Positions 11,735 to 22,663 of a stretch of DNA of 64,000 nucleotides are shown here, piece after piece. The notes beneath the pieces are model-generated. The model saw nothing but the letters and a program-made list of their open reading frames with translations, was not told the origin of the DNA and ran no database searches. Position numbers and translations under genes: made by a program. How positions within the stretch are numbered: position 1 is the stretch's first letter; the number at the start of each line of letters is the position of its first letter. Source of the stretch: Terfezia claveryi (Eukaryota; Ascomycota; Pezizomycetes; Pezizales; Pezizaceae); contig WHUX01000011.1 in assembly GCA_015179025.1 (NCBI GenBank), positions 124,001-188,000 of the forward strand. Direction: 5' to 3'.

Positions 11735-12970
11735 CTAGCCACGTTCTGGATCCAGATATATCTTCTCATTCAGACGTCGATAGTCATGTGCAACTCGACA
11801 GTTGGCTGGGTCATTTCTTTCTTCTAGGCTCGTCCCTTTTCTTACAATTGTTACTTGAGCTTTATCTTTAACATGCGGAGGTGCCTTAAAGTAAATACCG
11901 AGCTCTACCAAAGGCCAGCACTTCGATCTCAAGATTTTTGTATTGATCGGATTCGACAAGTGCTTCCTAGAAGGTTCTATTGCCGGTATAGGATCCCATC
12001 TATTAATTGTATGAGGGATATCCTTAATGTGGCCTAAGTCAAACTGGTTCCAAGAACATGCGTCCGCATACTCAATAATGTCTTCGCAAACTAATCTCTT
12101 TATTTCTTCTGGTACTTCAGGCCCAAACTGCATATTGTTCTTTACGAATTCCACTGTTAATACTGGCAATCCTGCCTTCTGAGCTCTTTCGATATCTTCC
12201 GGCGATATCTGGATGTCTGGAATTGGTGGTGGACCATCTACTTCGTCTACCAAGTCCCTCATTCCTATCTTCAGAGCTGCTGAACCCTTCTGGATTTGGA
12301 GGAATGGTATTGGTAATGCGATATTTGTTGGTACTAAGCTAAGCTCTACGAGCTTTGCTGGTAAGGTAGGATTTGCCTGTAAGACAAGGTTCAATGGAAC
12401 TCCCTTCTCCAGTTCATTCTCATCTATTCCTTCTTCTTCCTTCAACGGAGCTACTCCCTCTTGCATGGTTGATACTCTCTTGCAGAAGGCCTCTATCTCT
12501 AGCTTTCCAGGAATTGTGATAATGATCCGGCTCCACCGAGGGAATAATGCTGCTCCAGTAGCTACCATGAACTCAGTTCCCAACAATAGCTGATAACTAG
12601 CTCTTTCAACAACATATACCCGAACCGCAAAAGATTTCTCTTGCAGCTTGAATACATATCGCTCCGCTACACCAATAGGGCTGGTCAATACACCGTCCGC
12701 CAGAACAAAGTTGATATCCGACCCTTTCTTCCACTTGGTCTTAGTCTGATCCATCGTACTCCTTGGTGCGACACATACAACCGCTCCGGTATCCCATACA
12801 GTCAACAACTGCTGGCCTCGAGTGGTCTCGGACATTGCCCACAAACAGCCTGTTGCCTTAGGAACCTCTGAAGCAGGAATATGCGGTATGGTGAAGACAT
12901 CATTAACCTCGTATGTCTGAGCTAACAGATTGAGTAAAGGAACTGAACGCTCATCCACCTTCTCCTTCAC
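11735..12970 (-). pseudogene. Gypsy protease and start of RT
   Basis: About 411 codons. The retropepsin motif is LLTVWDTGAVVCVAP (DTG active site), with a second hydrophobic strand YQLLLGTEFM. A linker follows, then RT fingers with VTIVRKGTSLEERNDPANCR and VAHDYRRLNEK. It overlaps the Gag frame by about 20 nt in another phase, so a frameshift type of Gag-Pol expression in the ancestor is possible. The frame then stops within RT. The listed 5-prime boundary is not an ATG. Confidence 0.8.
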
Positions 12971-13649
12971 AAACTTCTGTGCTAAACTGCTCTTTTAACA
13001 AATCAAACAGTGAGATCTCAACAACATCTCCATTCCCCTTTGCAACCGGCTCCTTCATATCCGCATGTTTCTTCCAACAATTTGGGATAGGCTTCTCCTG
13101 GGACTGATAGTCCTCCAACCACTTCTTCGCATCACCCTCAAGCTTTGATACCAGTCCTGCACACAGTCTTTTACCCATAACGTAATTTGACTTTGCACCC
13201 GGTGTCTCTGAAGTAACAAACTCATATTCTCCTTCCGGCTCGCCAACCACATATCTGCCATGGTATAGAGGTAGGTTTTGTCTAAGTAGCTCGAAATTGA
13301 TCCCAATATCGAAGCTCTCTAGATCCGCCGGTGTTCCGTCGAACGGTTTTAGCTCTTTCAGCTTGATCTCTTTTGGAAAAGTCGTCGGCCTTCTGCTAGG
13401 TTGGCTCGGTTGGCTCATAGATTGGCTCGGTTGGCTCGGCCTGCTTGTGCTTCGTTCCTGTACTTCTTCCTCTTGCTGTACTTCTTCTTCTTGTTCTACT
13501 TCTTCTTCTTGTTCTACTTCTTCTTCTTCCTGTACTTCTTCTTCTTCGTCAGAGTCCACTTGTACTAAGAACCCCTTCGGTCTTTGTCTTTGTCTTCGTC
13601 CTCCGTCACCCTTGATAGCCCAAGCAGGTCCGTCTAATGACGACTGCAA
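12951..13649 (-). pseudogene. Gypsy Gag
   Basis: About 232 codons. A Glu-rich low-complexity segment (from CTTCTTCTT repeats at 13442-13555) precedes a capsid-like region: IKLKELKPFDGTPADLESF, then LEGDAKKWLEDYQSQ, then SLFDLLKEQFST. This is the Retrotrans_gag pattern. The frame has no clear ATG at its start, and no CCHC knuckle is seen before it runs into the protease frame, so the nucleocapsid part seems absent. Confidence 0.7.
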
Positions 13650-13834
13650 GCCTTTGATAGGTTTGGTAGGATCCAGGCTTGTAGTGAGCTCTACAGGCTC
13701 ACTGAACAGATGAGCTCTTCTGGCTCTAAAGATGAGCGAGCTCTACAGGCCTCGCTAGAAATATGGGCTCTTCTGGCTCTTAAAAAACTGAGCTCTACAG
13801 GCTAGCTGGAAGAAAACTCACATGCTGCTTCAAT

Positions 13835-13853
13835 CCCCGTGATGGGTGCCAAC
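13835..13853 (-). other. Candidate primer-binding site of the gypsy element
   Basis: On the minus strand TGGCACCCATCACGGGG lies one or two bases inside the 5-prime LTR. The TGG start fits the CCA end of a tRNA. The tRNA species was not identified. Confidence 0.45.
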
Positions 13854-13854
13854 T

Positions 13855-13957
13855 GTGATGTGAAGGTTGTTCATTCTCTCAAACTACCTAGCTAAAGCTC
13901 TGTATACATATCAAACATACAAACGGACATGCCAAGGCTAGAGGCCTGGTTGTGAGG
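13855..13957 (-). repeat. 5-prime LTR of the gypsy element (partial)
   Basis: Shares its sequence with 8534-8606 apart from a 31-bp insertion (TTCATTCTCTCAAACTACC and onward) relative to the left copy. Similarity stops at 13957, so the outer part is lost or diverged. Confidence 0.65.
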
Positions 13958-14222
13958 CACGTGATTGACGTTTATCTCCTGCCAATGACTTCAGATTCCT
14001 TGGCATAAAGCACTTACTGCTCCCACTCCCCTAACACTTCCCTACAATACAAGTACCTACAAAGAACTTCACTCCTCGCAGTCCCCTTCCCCTAGTCCCC
14101 TGCATTTTCCACAGAAATTCCGCATCCCCCTCTACCGCCGTTACATTAACCCAGCACCTACAAAGGTAAGTTCCATGTCATGACGTTAATATTGGAGCGT
14201 ATCCTAACCGTTGCCCAACTAG
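13958..14222 (+). promoter_or_regulatory. Promoter and 5-prime leader of the retropepsin-motif gene
   Basis: CT-rich leader with a good donor GTAAGTTCC at 14166 and an acceptor CTAG ending at 14222, immediately before the ATG at 14223, with CCTAAC in between. A 57-bp intron in the 5-prime UTR (or after a tiny first exon) is therefore likely. Confidence 0.55.
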
Positions 14223-15781
14223 ATGACCGCAGGCAGGCTACCCTACGGATATCCTGTTGTCAAAGGAGGAAGCGGAAATGAGCTTCTGATTGAGACTCAG
14301 CAAGCATTTTATGTTTTTTTTAGGCCTAAGACAACAACCTCCAACATAGATAGTAAATCGGTCGAAGATCTTCTGTTTCAGCACAGAGTTCTTCGAGTAT
14401 CAATACAACCCAACTCGAATGGCTATGTTGCTTTTGAAGTGGCTGAGGAGGCGGAGGAATTTGAGAAGAGAATAATTCTGGAATCGGTTTATGAGCCTAT
14501 CACTCCCGATGAATGGTGTGCTACCACGTCATGCATGAATGCCTTTTCTGAGTCAACTAGCTAAACTTTGGAGCTTCTAGGTATAATGACATCGATAAGT
14601 GGCTCCAGGATGAAGCCTCCAACAAAATGTAGGTTCCACAACTTCAACTATAAGTCTGCAACTAATTCAATTTGGACTATTATAGCAAGCAAGATATAGC
14701 TGGGTGTGAAGAAAGACTGGACAAACTTAATGCCAGATTTCAGGAGAATCCCACTATAGGTTTACAGACAGCAATACAAATAGAAGGTGAAAGTCTTGGG
14801 AAATTGGAAGAACGCCTCATCCGGTACACTAGCTAACTTCTTATCTCTGAATCAAGAATACTACTAATGCTAGCCTTGACCTAGATTACAAAGTAAAATC
14901 GAGAAATCTATCTCGACGTTAAAAGATTTTTTGCAAAGCAGAAAATGGTCGGAAGATGCTGAGGCTTCACTATTGAAGGCAATAGATGACCTCAGACAAC
15001 ATCAACCCTATGCAGTAGATCCCAACCGTCAGTATAGTTTGGTTTACAAAAAAGGTCAATTTATGGGGGGTACATACCAAGCGGGGGAATTAGAGTTGGA
15101 ATTTGCACGCCGACTTGATGATAGCTACTGGCTAGTAGAGGTAAATCCTTTTGGTTCATTATAATTCCTATAGTATTCTAAATTTCATAATAGCCCTATG
15201 ATACTCTCTATATACGAAGAGTGGTGAAAAGGATGGATACTCAAAATACTGGATTATATGTAAGGCTCCCACTTCCTGCGTTCTGTTCTTGACTTCTAAC
15301 AACTAGCTCTTTTCAGTTGAACCAAATGTTTAGAGTACGTATTATTCTACCTTTAAGGGTAAATACTTGTTTGCAAATTAATTATCCTCTAGAATCCGAA
15401 CCAAATAACACCATCTCAGTCAACCAGCTCTGGGATACGGGCGCCACTGATCCGAGCATCTATCCAGCTGACTGGGCAGCAATTGACACGTATGGAAGAT
15501 TACCAATAAGACAACGACAGTATACACTGGCGGATGGATCAGTACAAGACATGAATATTCTGCGTTTAGAGGCAAGGATTGAAGACCCGCATCAACGAGC
15601 AGTTACAAATTAGTACTCAGTAGATGTTGGAATTGAGACAGGTCTTCATGTAGGGAATGTGTCTGGAAGGGAGTTCATGAGGCATTTGTATCTGGCCACG
15701 AACCCAAATCCACTGCAATGTCATGTTGGGAGCCGAAAAACTGAAACAGCTAACACAATGATTGCACGTCAAACAGATTGA
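14223..15781 (+). CDS. Orphan multi-exon protein with retropepsin-like motif; internal in-frame TAG
   Basis: Exons read as 14223-14515, 14581-14628, 14686-14823, 14885-15140, 15194-15259 and 15317 onward. All phases match and CTAA-type branch points are visible. To the TAG at 15611-15613 the product has 365 residues. The same frame then stays open to TGA at 15779, adding about 55 codons of plausible protein (VDVGIETGLHVG, EFMRHLYLATNPN), so the TAG looks like a recent nonsense change or a missed intron. Domains: an N-terminal 110 residues of unknown fold, a coiled-coil-like middle (residues about 110-190), then an aspartic-protease signature SVNQLWDTGATDPSIYPADW near residue 295. DTG plus a downstream hydrophobic strand suggests a retropepsin fold. 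No Gag, RT or integrase is attached, so it could be a domesticated protease domain. Function unknown. Confidence 0.6.
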
Positions 15782-16433
15782 AGATAATCATTGGTGCATT
15801 TACTATTTATGCAGAAACAGAGAGAGCGGGCTAGAAATTATTTTGATTGATTTTAGAGCTACTGCTTACCTTCAGAAAATACTCGGAGTTGCCCTCGAAT
15901 GCGTCGATAGTTTTCATTGTAGATAGCACAAGCCGAGTATTTCTGGTTTGATTTATGACAGGATGGGAAAGAAGTATTGTAGATAGCACAAGCCGAGTAT
16001 TTCTTGTTTGATTTGTGACGGGATGGGAAACAAGAAAATCCCCTGGTTTATAAATATATCATTTGGTTGCGAACATAGAATTATCAGTACTTAAAACGGT
16101 TAGTGAACTTACAATTCAAGTGCGGCTAAATAATGGGAAGTGCCACTAAATATAATGCAGGGTTCATAATTGGACTGATTTGGAAGTCCATTTCTGGAAC
16201 TTTCAGAAGTCCAAATTGGGAACTCCACAATACTTTCATTTTTCAATTGCCAGTTTGGGGCTGTGGAAGGTGACTTTTCTCTGCCAAGCTCGAGGGTCGG
16301 GTGCCGAGACTACTTTTCTCACGGGAACTCCCATCATAGTAAATTGGCACTAAACCTGCTAGCGTAGTCACTACCTCTTATGATCTAGTGCCAATGATTT
16401 GATCTTGTACCATATTTAATTGGTACTAAACTA
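15782..16433. other. No gene; tandem duplication and repeat fragments
   Basis: Contains the 60-bp duplication at 15915-16034 (separate entry). Positions 16175-16260 contain GGAAGTCCATTTCTGG, which reappears in inverted orientation at about 25985-26010. Positions 16330-16440 hold a fragment of the dispersed repeat (AATTGGCACTAAACCTGCTA). No coding frame was found. Confidence 0.45.
15915..16034. repeat. 60-bp tandem duplication
   Basis: Two head-to-tail copies of a 60-bp unit containing AGATAGCACAAGCCGAGTAT and GGATGGGAAA. They differ at only a few bases, mostly transitions, in the 3-prime region of the retropepsin-motif gene. Confidence 0.85.
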
Positions 16434-16905
16434 TGACGGGGGCTTCTATGAGCAGCTGTTAATGTGATCGACTATGATCACCTGCGTTGTAGGTAATACT
16501 TGTCGGTCGAGGTTTTCTTGTGGAGAGTCGTGCTAGCACAACTCTCGATCGAAGCTCTTGGTCACTTGCAGTTACATGCGTAGCCAGTTATGTAAGATAC
16601 CGTGACGTAAATATAATTAGCTGTTGCCTCTATCTCTTCTGTCTTGTGATATCTGTCGGGACCCCTTAGAAAGACGGACCCCTCTATATAGTGGTCTCTC
16701 TTTGCCTTTCTAAGACTCGTCCCTCCACAGATGGCTTTCTACGAGTGTAAGTTCTAGGTAAGTCCTCTTGACTAGTCCCAGTTGTAATCGCCATCTATAT
16801 AGCTCTTATGCCTACTCACTCTGGCCACTCACTCTCTAGCTATCTCACTTCTTGTGAGATATAGGACTACTTACCAATCCGAGGAGATCTTCTATCTGAC
16901 TTTGT
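16434..16905 (+). mobile_element. Solo LTR of the copia-type family
   Basis: Begins TGACGGGGGCTTCTATGAGC and carries a TATA-like TCTATATAGTGG near 16690. Its 3-prime 180 bp (ACAGATGGCTTTCTACGAG through CCTACTCACTCTGGCCACTC to ACCAATCCGAG) matches 22888-23050 closely. No internal element flanks it, so it is a solo LTR. The exact 3-prime edge is uncertain. Confidence 0.65.
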
Positions 16906-16963
16906 TACGGACAATCTTGCTAGTGGCATTCCACTACTGCAAGGGCATCACCAAAAAAAATTT

Positions 16964-17031
16964 GGCGTCTGGATGCACCACCAAGCGTCCGGACGCGAGT
17001 TTGCGTCCTGTGCATCCTGTGCGTCCAGACG
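16964..17031. repeat. Short inverted repeat (GGCGTCTGGA arms)
   Basis: GGCGTCTGGATGCA at the left pairs with TGCGTCCAGACGCC at the right (13 of 14 positions), around a 40-nt loop containing AGCGTCCGGACGC. Similar GACGCC/GGCGTC-rich sequence recurs at 30745-30930. It may be a tiny TIR element. Confidence 0.5.
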
Positions 17032-17274
17032 CCCTGCCGTGTCGCAACACAGGGGGAGTCTCAATCTAAAATTAATAACCAGACCAAAAATAGTGTGGTA
17101 GTGAGACTACCAAGATAGGACTAGCTTAATTACAAAAAGGGTAAGACTGGGAGATACCGGAAAAGGTATGGGCCAAAAAAGGACTACCTATGTGATTTCT
17201 CAAAAAGGCAACCATTCAAAGCTACCAAAACAAGAAGTCAAAAATTCTAAAAACCCATTGCATGCTGCGGTAGG

Positions 17275-17840
17275 AGACTTTCCCGTGGGATCTCCTACCG
17301 TAGTTAATTGGTACTGCTAGCGTAGTCATTTCCTCGGATGGTCTCAATGTTGGAAATTCTGTATCTAGCGTCCTTCACATGCTTCAAGAATAATGCTGTA
17401 TTTCCGCTATTAATTGTTGGTTTCGACGCCAATCTGTGGCACAGAATAATCCCACGTTTCTATATATGACATACTGTATCTAATCTACTAGGATTACTCG
17501 GATATTGTTACCAAAGTCCTGCGTAAGTGTAGCCCACCTCAGAACCTAGACACTTGCTGGCCTTGTAAAAAGAGCTGGCCTTGCAAACAACAATAACGCA
17601 TGCATGAGGTATTCGTGATGAGCGAGATTATTCATGTCCACTATGCCGTAGGAGGAAAGCGCGCATCATATGTCCATATGAGAACATACCTAGACTACAA
17701 GAGGTAGTGGCTTGGAAAATTCTCACGAACTTTAGTAAAGGTTTCAATTTCATAATGGACTGGTTCGTTGCGGAATCCAGTCCATTCCGGTATAGACTAA
17801 ATTCCGGAACGGGCCAGAACAGATATATGTTCATTAGTGG
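17275..17840. repeat. Dispersed repeat family, copy 2
   Basis: Same landmark order as the copy at 4195-4790 and nearly identical to 32690-33200 (for example GAGGTATTCGTGATGAGCGA and TTCTCACGAACTTTAGTAAA). Differences among copies are mostly single transitions. No convincing gene inside. Confidence 0.65.
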
Positions 17841-17865
17841 TAGTCAAATGAGAAAAATTTCATTT

Positions 17866-18190
17866 TATTGGTATGCGGTAATTCAGACATCCTGAGCATG
17901 AGAATTCAGACATCCTGAGCATGCGGAAGTCAGACATCCTGAGCATATAATTCAAACATCTCTAGTGTATGCGGTAATTCAGATATCCTGAGCATGAGAA
18001 TTCAGACATCCTGAGCATGCAGAATTCAGACATCCTGAGCATGCAGAATTCAGACATCCTGAGCATGCGGAAGTCAGACATCCTGAGCATATAATTCAAA
18101 CATCTCTATTGTATGCGGTAATTCAGACATCCTGAGCATGAGAATTCAGACATCCTGAGCATGCGGAATTCAGACATCTCAAACCGTCGC
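17866..18190. repeat. Minisatellite, roughly 22-25-bp unit
   Basis: About 13 imperfect units built on AATTCAGACATCCTGAGCAT with variable joints (GAG, GCGG, GCAG, ATAT). A higher-order block including the variant TTCAAACATCTCTAGTGTAT occurs twice, so whole blocks were duplicated. It lies about 400 bp upstream of the Crinkler-type gene. Confidence 0.85.
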
Positions 18191-18596
18191 GTCATGAATC
18201 TGTCACAGACATTGGGGTGTAATTTTGGTTGTGTCGCCAACTTAGTCGGGGTTTAGATACAAATAAAAGTTGTTTGGTACTCGATTATCTAATTACTCAT
18301 GTGGTTGTCCCCATGACTCTGCCAAGACCGGATATGGCCCCACTAAAATAGGTTTACTAAGAGTCTGGGACCGAGACCTCCCGTCAACCTACATTCTAGA
18401 CATCCCGTCTCCACCTTCTCTCCCACTCACTCATCCCCCATATTCCCACACCATCTTCCCCCTCCTTCCTCCTCAGCCTCGCTGCTACTCTTCACCACCC
18501 CTCCCTTCTAGCAGCCTACTCCACTGAGGGAGTATCCTCCTCCTCCTCCTCCTACCCATTCATCCATCAGTCAGTCAAAGCAATCAACAGACCATC

Positions 18597-20995
18597 ATGG
18601 CAACTGCAAGTGAAGCTTGGTTTAAGATCATCAACCCTGGGGCAAATGGGACCTGGTGACACTGGAAGGGATTAAATATGTGGCCCAGCTCAAGGAAGCA
18701 ATCAAAAAGCAACAGGGAGCTGAATTAAGTGCTTATCCTACTAATCGCCTTACATTCAAGGCCAAGAAAGAAAAAGACGACGACGACAACGAGGCAAAAG
18801 AGCTCGACGAGACGGAGCAGCTTGCATCGGCTTTAAAGGAGTATGGTACTTGGTTGTTGGTATATGTTCCATCTGGTAAGTGAGACTTATTTCGTTTTAG
18901 TACGCATATTTGCTAATGTACTGTCGTCGTTAAACGTAGATCGACCTGACAAGAGACAATGCTTCGAGAGGACCGGCAGGCCCCTTGAAACAGCAACTCC
19001 CGCAGAGCGTCCAACTACACCCCTACGTCCGAAAAAGAAAAAATCACCCCCAAACTCGCCCATCAAACTCACTGGTAAGAGCTGTTCTCATCTCTAACTA
19101 CCTGACACTTAACTGATAAGTCCTTCACAGACTCAGTCGCACGTCGGGGAAGACTAGTGGGTGGTATTTACAAACGGCTCTGCACACTGCGTTTCCTGCA
19201 CATCCGTGCCCCTCCTGCAACTGGAAAGTCCACACTTCTGTCATTACTCTACAACTACATATTGGACAACAACCCAGGAAATTTACCGATCTGGAAAGCC
19301 ACCTCATGGTGGAAGCCGGCGGTCGCGCTGGGTCCACATAATTCAATATTGTCTCAGTTTCTCATTGAACATACTGATGTCAGATCAGAGGGGCTGTGGA
19401 AAAGGTGGTTGAACTGGCACGCGGGGTTTGATTGGGATATAGCTCACATGGGTTACTGGCTTCTTATCGATGAAGGCCAGTTAACCTATTTCGATGAGGC
19501 TTTTTGGAATGACTACCTGAAAACCATTGATCACAACTTCCCCGGGTATGTTGTCCTCTTTTCATCATACGGATCACCTGGAGACAATCCATTGACCACG
19601 CTCTACCCACCTCCCCCTTTTTCGCACATGACACCTATTCACATCTCCCAGGAACAAAGAATATCCCTGCAACCACGTCCATGGGCCGGCGATACCGGGA
19701 GGAATAATTTGCACCACGGTACTGCCGGTGATGAAGGATTAGGGTTACTACTGACACATGATGAATATAAAGATGTCGTCAAGGGTTGGAACATAGGACG
19801 CAACCATACGCCGCCAGTAATATTCGGTCAAAACCTATTGGAAGGGATATATTCATTTACCCAAGGTCATGTGGGAGTTGTTACCCTAATCTTTCAAGCC
19901 TTAGCCAACCATCGGAGCATTCGCAGGAAAATAAATCTCCGGGAACCTGTTATGTTAGAAGACTTACAGGAGACCCTGTTCAAAACCCTCGCATTTCACG
20001 AAATGCTTCTGTCCGGCCTTGCCCCGGCTGCGCGAACGTTCCCAACAGTGACATCTCGAGATGAAAGAATACCGAGTTTACAAAATCCTTGGATCGCAGA
20101 GGTATTCTGGTTCCTCATTCGGCACAAAAGGATTCGGGAATGGGTTGATGTGGGGGACGCGAAGGATCAGGTTAAAGCAAAGGCCCTAGAGGTGTGTTTC
20201 CGAGCAGGGTGGGTACATGCCGATCTCGATACTCTCCACAACGCCGGCTCTGATATGAGAAAGGTGTACATTCTTCCTTCTAGATGCCACGAATGGTACA
20301 TTTCGTGTGCACTGGTCCCTCTACGTCGGTCAGACTTTGCACAATATAACCTCAAAAGCATGTATCCGACTTCCTTTTCTTTCTTGGCGGCGGTGATAAA
20401 GCGTTTCAAGCCGTCGCAGCTTCGTCCCCTTATGCCAGGAAAGATATTAGGCACCGGAACAGACAGCCTGCTCGGTCCAGGGTCGAAACGTCGACCTCCG
20501 GAAGCGTTATACCGTGATGAGTGGTACCGCTCTGCGCTCCACCTACTTCCGAAAAACAGTATTCGCATCATGCCTGAATTCCTGCCCGACGACCGAGAGG
20601 ACTGTAGTCGAGGATGGGTGGACTTTCATGTCCCATTCTGCATGGTGAAGGGGGAAGGGGAAGCGAGTGCGGTTGATGATGGTGCGTGGTGGCGGGTGGG
20701 GTACACGTATGAGTTTTTAGTGGAAGGGAGGGAACTTGATGACCATATAGGCAGGTTTTTGCCAGGGGGTCGGTATGCTTCGTGGCTTCCGAAGGACGCT
20801 GAGTGGTTGGTTGTTGATTTCCGCACGAGTGAACCTCGTACGTGGAGGGCGGAATATGATGGGAGATTGATATATGTGATCCTGGAAGCTGTGGTGGGGA
20901 GCGAGCAAGGTGACGGAAGTCCGGCCATGCGGGTTCGGATTGTGAGTGCTATTGGGAAGGAGCTGCAATGTTGGGTTCTCATGGAGGCTATTTAA
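18597..20995 (+). CDS. Crinkler (CRN)-type protein: Ub-like header, P-loop NTPase, nuclease-like C-terminus
   Basis: Exons about 18597-18875, 18940-19074 and 19131-20995, roughly 758 codons. The header has GIKYVAQLKEAIKKQQGAEL and a Lys/Asp/Glu-rich turn, matching the ubiquitin-like domain that opens Crinklers. The second exon is a basic Pro/Lys linker (RPKKKKSPP), a possible nuclear signal. The third exon has a Walker A-like APPATGKST, a Walker B-like YWLLIDEGQ, and a C-terminal block with GWVDFHVPF, YEFLVEGREL, RFLPGGRYASWL and WLVVDFR. That block matches the restriction-endonuclease-like ending described for CRN NTPase effectors by Zhang and co-workers (2016). The header is not in one frame: the frame opened by the ATG at 18597 ends in TGA near 18657, while the header continues in another frame, so there is a one-base break near 18650 unless a non-obvious splice exists. 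It may therefore be a damaged gene. No secretion signal is seen. Confidence 0.75.
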
Positions 20996-21150
20996 TAGGT
21001 TTGTAAGTGCCTATGCTTGAGCATAGCTTAATATCATGGAATTCGATTAAGTCTAAGGTAGTATTGGTTGCTAGAGATAATTTGGTTCAGCTTTTTAGGA
21101 ACAGCGATATGGAGCTTGCTTTTCCGCGGATATGAGGAATAACTTGCCAT

Positions 21151-21920
21151 ATGTTCGTGAAAGCTCTAGGTACAGCAAGCTCCCTCCAGCTAGCTCCGTT
21201 ACAGCTAGCTCCGCTCAACCTCGTTCTCTTGCTAGCTTCGCTCAATGGGCATGCAGCTCTTGGCCACTCAGCTAACATACAACCGTCTGTATATGCTGAT
21301 GGTAGCATCCTGCCCTCCGCTCCATCTACATTCTCTTGTACCTCATGCATCATGGCGAAATCAACTAATGCTAGTCCAGCTTCTCTAGTATATCTGCGCT
21401 CATCTAAGCCATTTGAGCTAATTCACAGCGATCTCAGCGACAAACAGCCCATTCAGTCATACGGTAATTTATACTACTACATCACTTTTATCGATGATTT
21501 TACCAGAATGGGCTGGATTTTCTACCTGAAAAACAAATCTAATGCCTGCCTAACGATTCAGAATTTTGTCACTTTCAGCGAAAGGCAGTTTGAACTAAGG
21601 TCCTATCGCTCATAACGGACAACGGTGGTGAATATATGGAGATTGATTCCTTCCTGTTAGCTAAAGGAATTCGCCATATAAGAGCCCCAACATATTCACA
21701 TCAATCTAATGGGGTACCTAAGCGGTACAATCGAACTATTCAGACTATAGTTCAAAGCATGCTAATCGATATATCTGACAAGCGCCTTTGGGCAGAGGCA
21801 TGCTCTGTAGCAGTATATATCAAGAACCGCTTACCTCATTCTCATTTACAGGGCCGAACGCCCTTTGAGGCACTCTACAAAACCAAGCCATCAATAGCTC
21901 ACCTCCTACCTTTTGGATAG
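21151..21920 (+). pseudogene. Copia integrase, broken
   Basis: HHCC-like start (LGHSANIQPS, CTSCIMAKST), then the core: FELIHSDLSDKQP (first Asp), ITFIDDFTRMGWIFYL, a frame break near 21610 around TDNGGEY (second Asp, in another frame), and SHQSNGVPKRYNRTIQTIVQ, where the usual Glu in GVAER is replaced by Lys. Then AVYIKNRLPHS and GRTPFEALYKTKP. The typical catalytic Glu position is lost, and the frame is split. Confidence 0.8.
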
Positions 21921-22125
21921 GCTTGCTTCGTTCATATCCATGAGGATAAAAGGATACCTGGCAGCAAGCTATACCCAAGAGCAGAGAAAGCTATTTTGAT
22001 TGGTTATACTGATTCTGCTTCTATATAGAGGGTTCAGCTTGGTAGTAAGCACATAATTGCCATACGAGCTGCTAATTGTACATTCCAAGGATCCACACCA
22101 GCGCTAGCCTTACCAACTGCCAGCA

Positions 22126-22662
22126 TTGCCAGCGCCAGCCTTACCAGCCTTACCAGCCTTACCAGCCTTACTAGCATTGCCAATTTCAACGTCGCCAGCC
22201 CCCGCTCAACCAACTTACACATATAACCTTCGCCCACGCAAACAAGCTAAAATAGCTAATACTAGTATAGCTCAAAATGAGCTTGCTTTGCTTGCCTCCG
22301 ATATCAATGAACCACAGACATATGCACAGGCAATAGCATGCGCTGATTCCCCCAAGTGGTTTGAAGTAATGCAAGCGGAGCTTAGCATTTTAGCAGATCA
22401 GGGTATTTGGGAAGTTGTGCCGAAGCCGCCAAATCGTAATATTGTCGGTAGTAAGTGGGTATATAAGATTAAGCGGGATGCAGTAGGAAATATCTGTTGC
22501 TATAAGGCTAGGCTGGTTGCTCAGGGATTTTCGCAACAACCAGGGACTGATTTTGATGAGATTTTCTCCCCTGTAGTATGCTACGATTCTCTTCGATTGC
22601 TGATAGCTTTATCAATTTCTTTTAGCTGGCTACAACCCGATCAGCTAGATATCAAGATATAA
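22126..22662 (+). pseudogene. Copia reverse transcriptase, 3-prime truncated
   Basis: A linker of repeated Leu-Pro-Ala (9-bp CCAGCCTTA repeats at 22135-22175) leads to YNLRPRKQAK. RT then starts with PKWFEVMQAELSIL, GIWEVVPKPPNRNIVGSKWV, YKARLVAQGFSQQPGTDFDE and FSPVVCYDSLRLLIALS. It stops right after QLDIK, before the YVDD motif. Confidence 0.85.
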
Positions 22663-22663
22663 C

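Larger units (their letters stand above)
8534..13957 (-). mobile_element. Degenerate Ty3/gypsy LTR retrotransposon
   Basis: Read on the minus strand the order is LTR, primer-binding-like site, Gag, protease, RT, RNase H, integrase, LTR. Protease before RT and integrase last is the Ty3/gypsy order. The flanking repeats share TGTGATGTGAAGG and a block containing TCTGTATACATATCAAACAT through GAGGCCTGGTTG at both ends. A 31-bp segment in the right repeat is missing from the left. The sequence TTGGCACCCATCACGGGG just inside the right repeat (minus strand) has the TGG start of a tRNA primer site. Coding is split by stops, frame changes and one local inversion, so this copy is dead. Confidence 0.85.

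Noticed and set aside
16964..17031. Possible CRISPR-like or tRNA structure in the GGCGTC inverted repeat
   Set aside because: Single inverted repeat, no spacers or cloverleaf; fungal nuclear context. Kept only as a short repeat.
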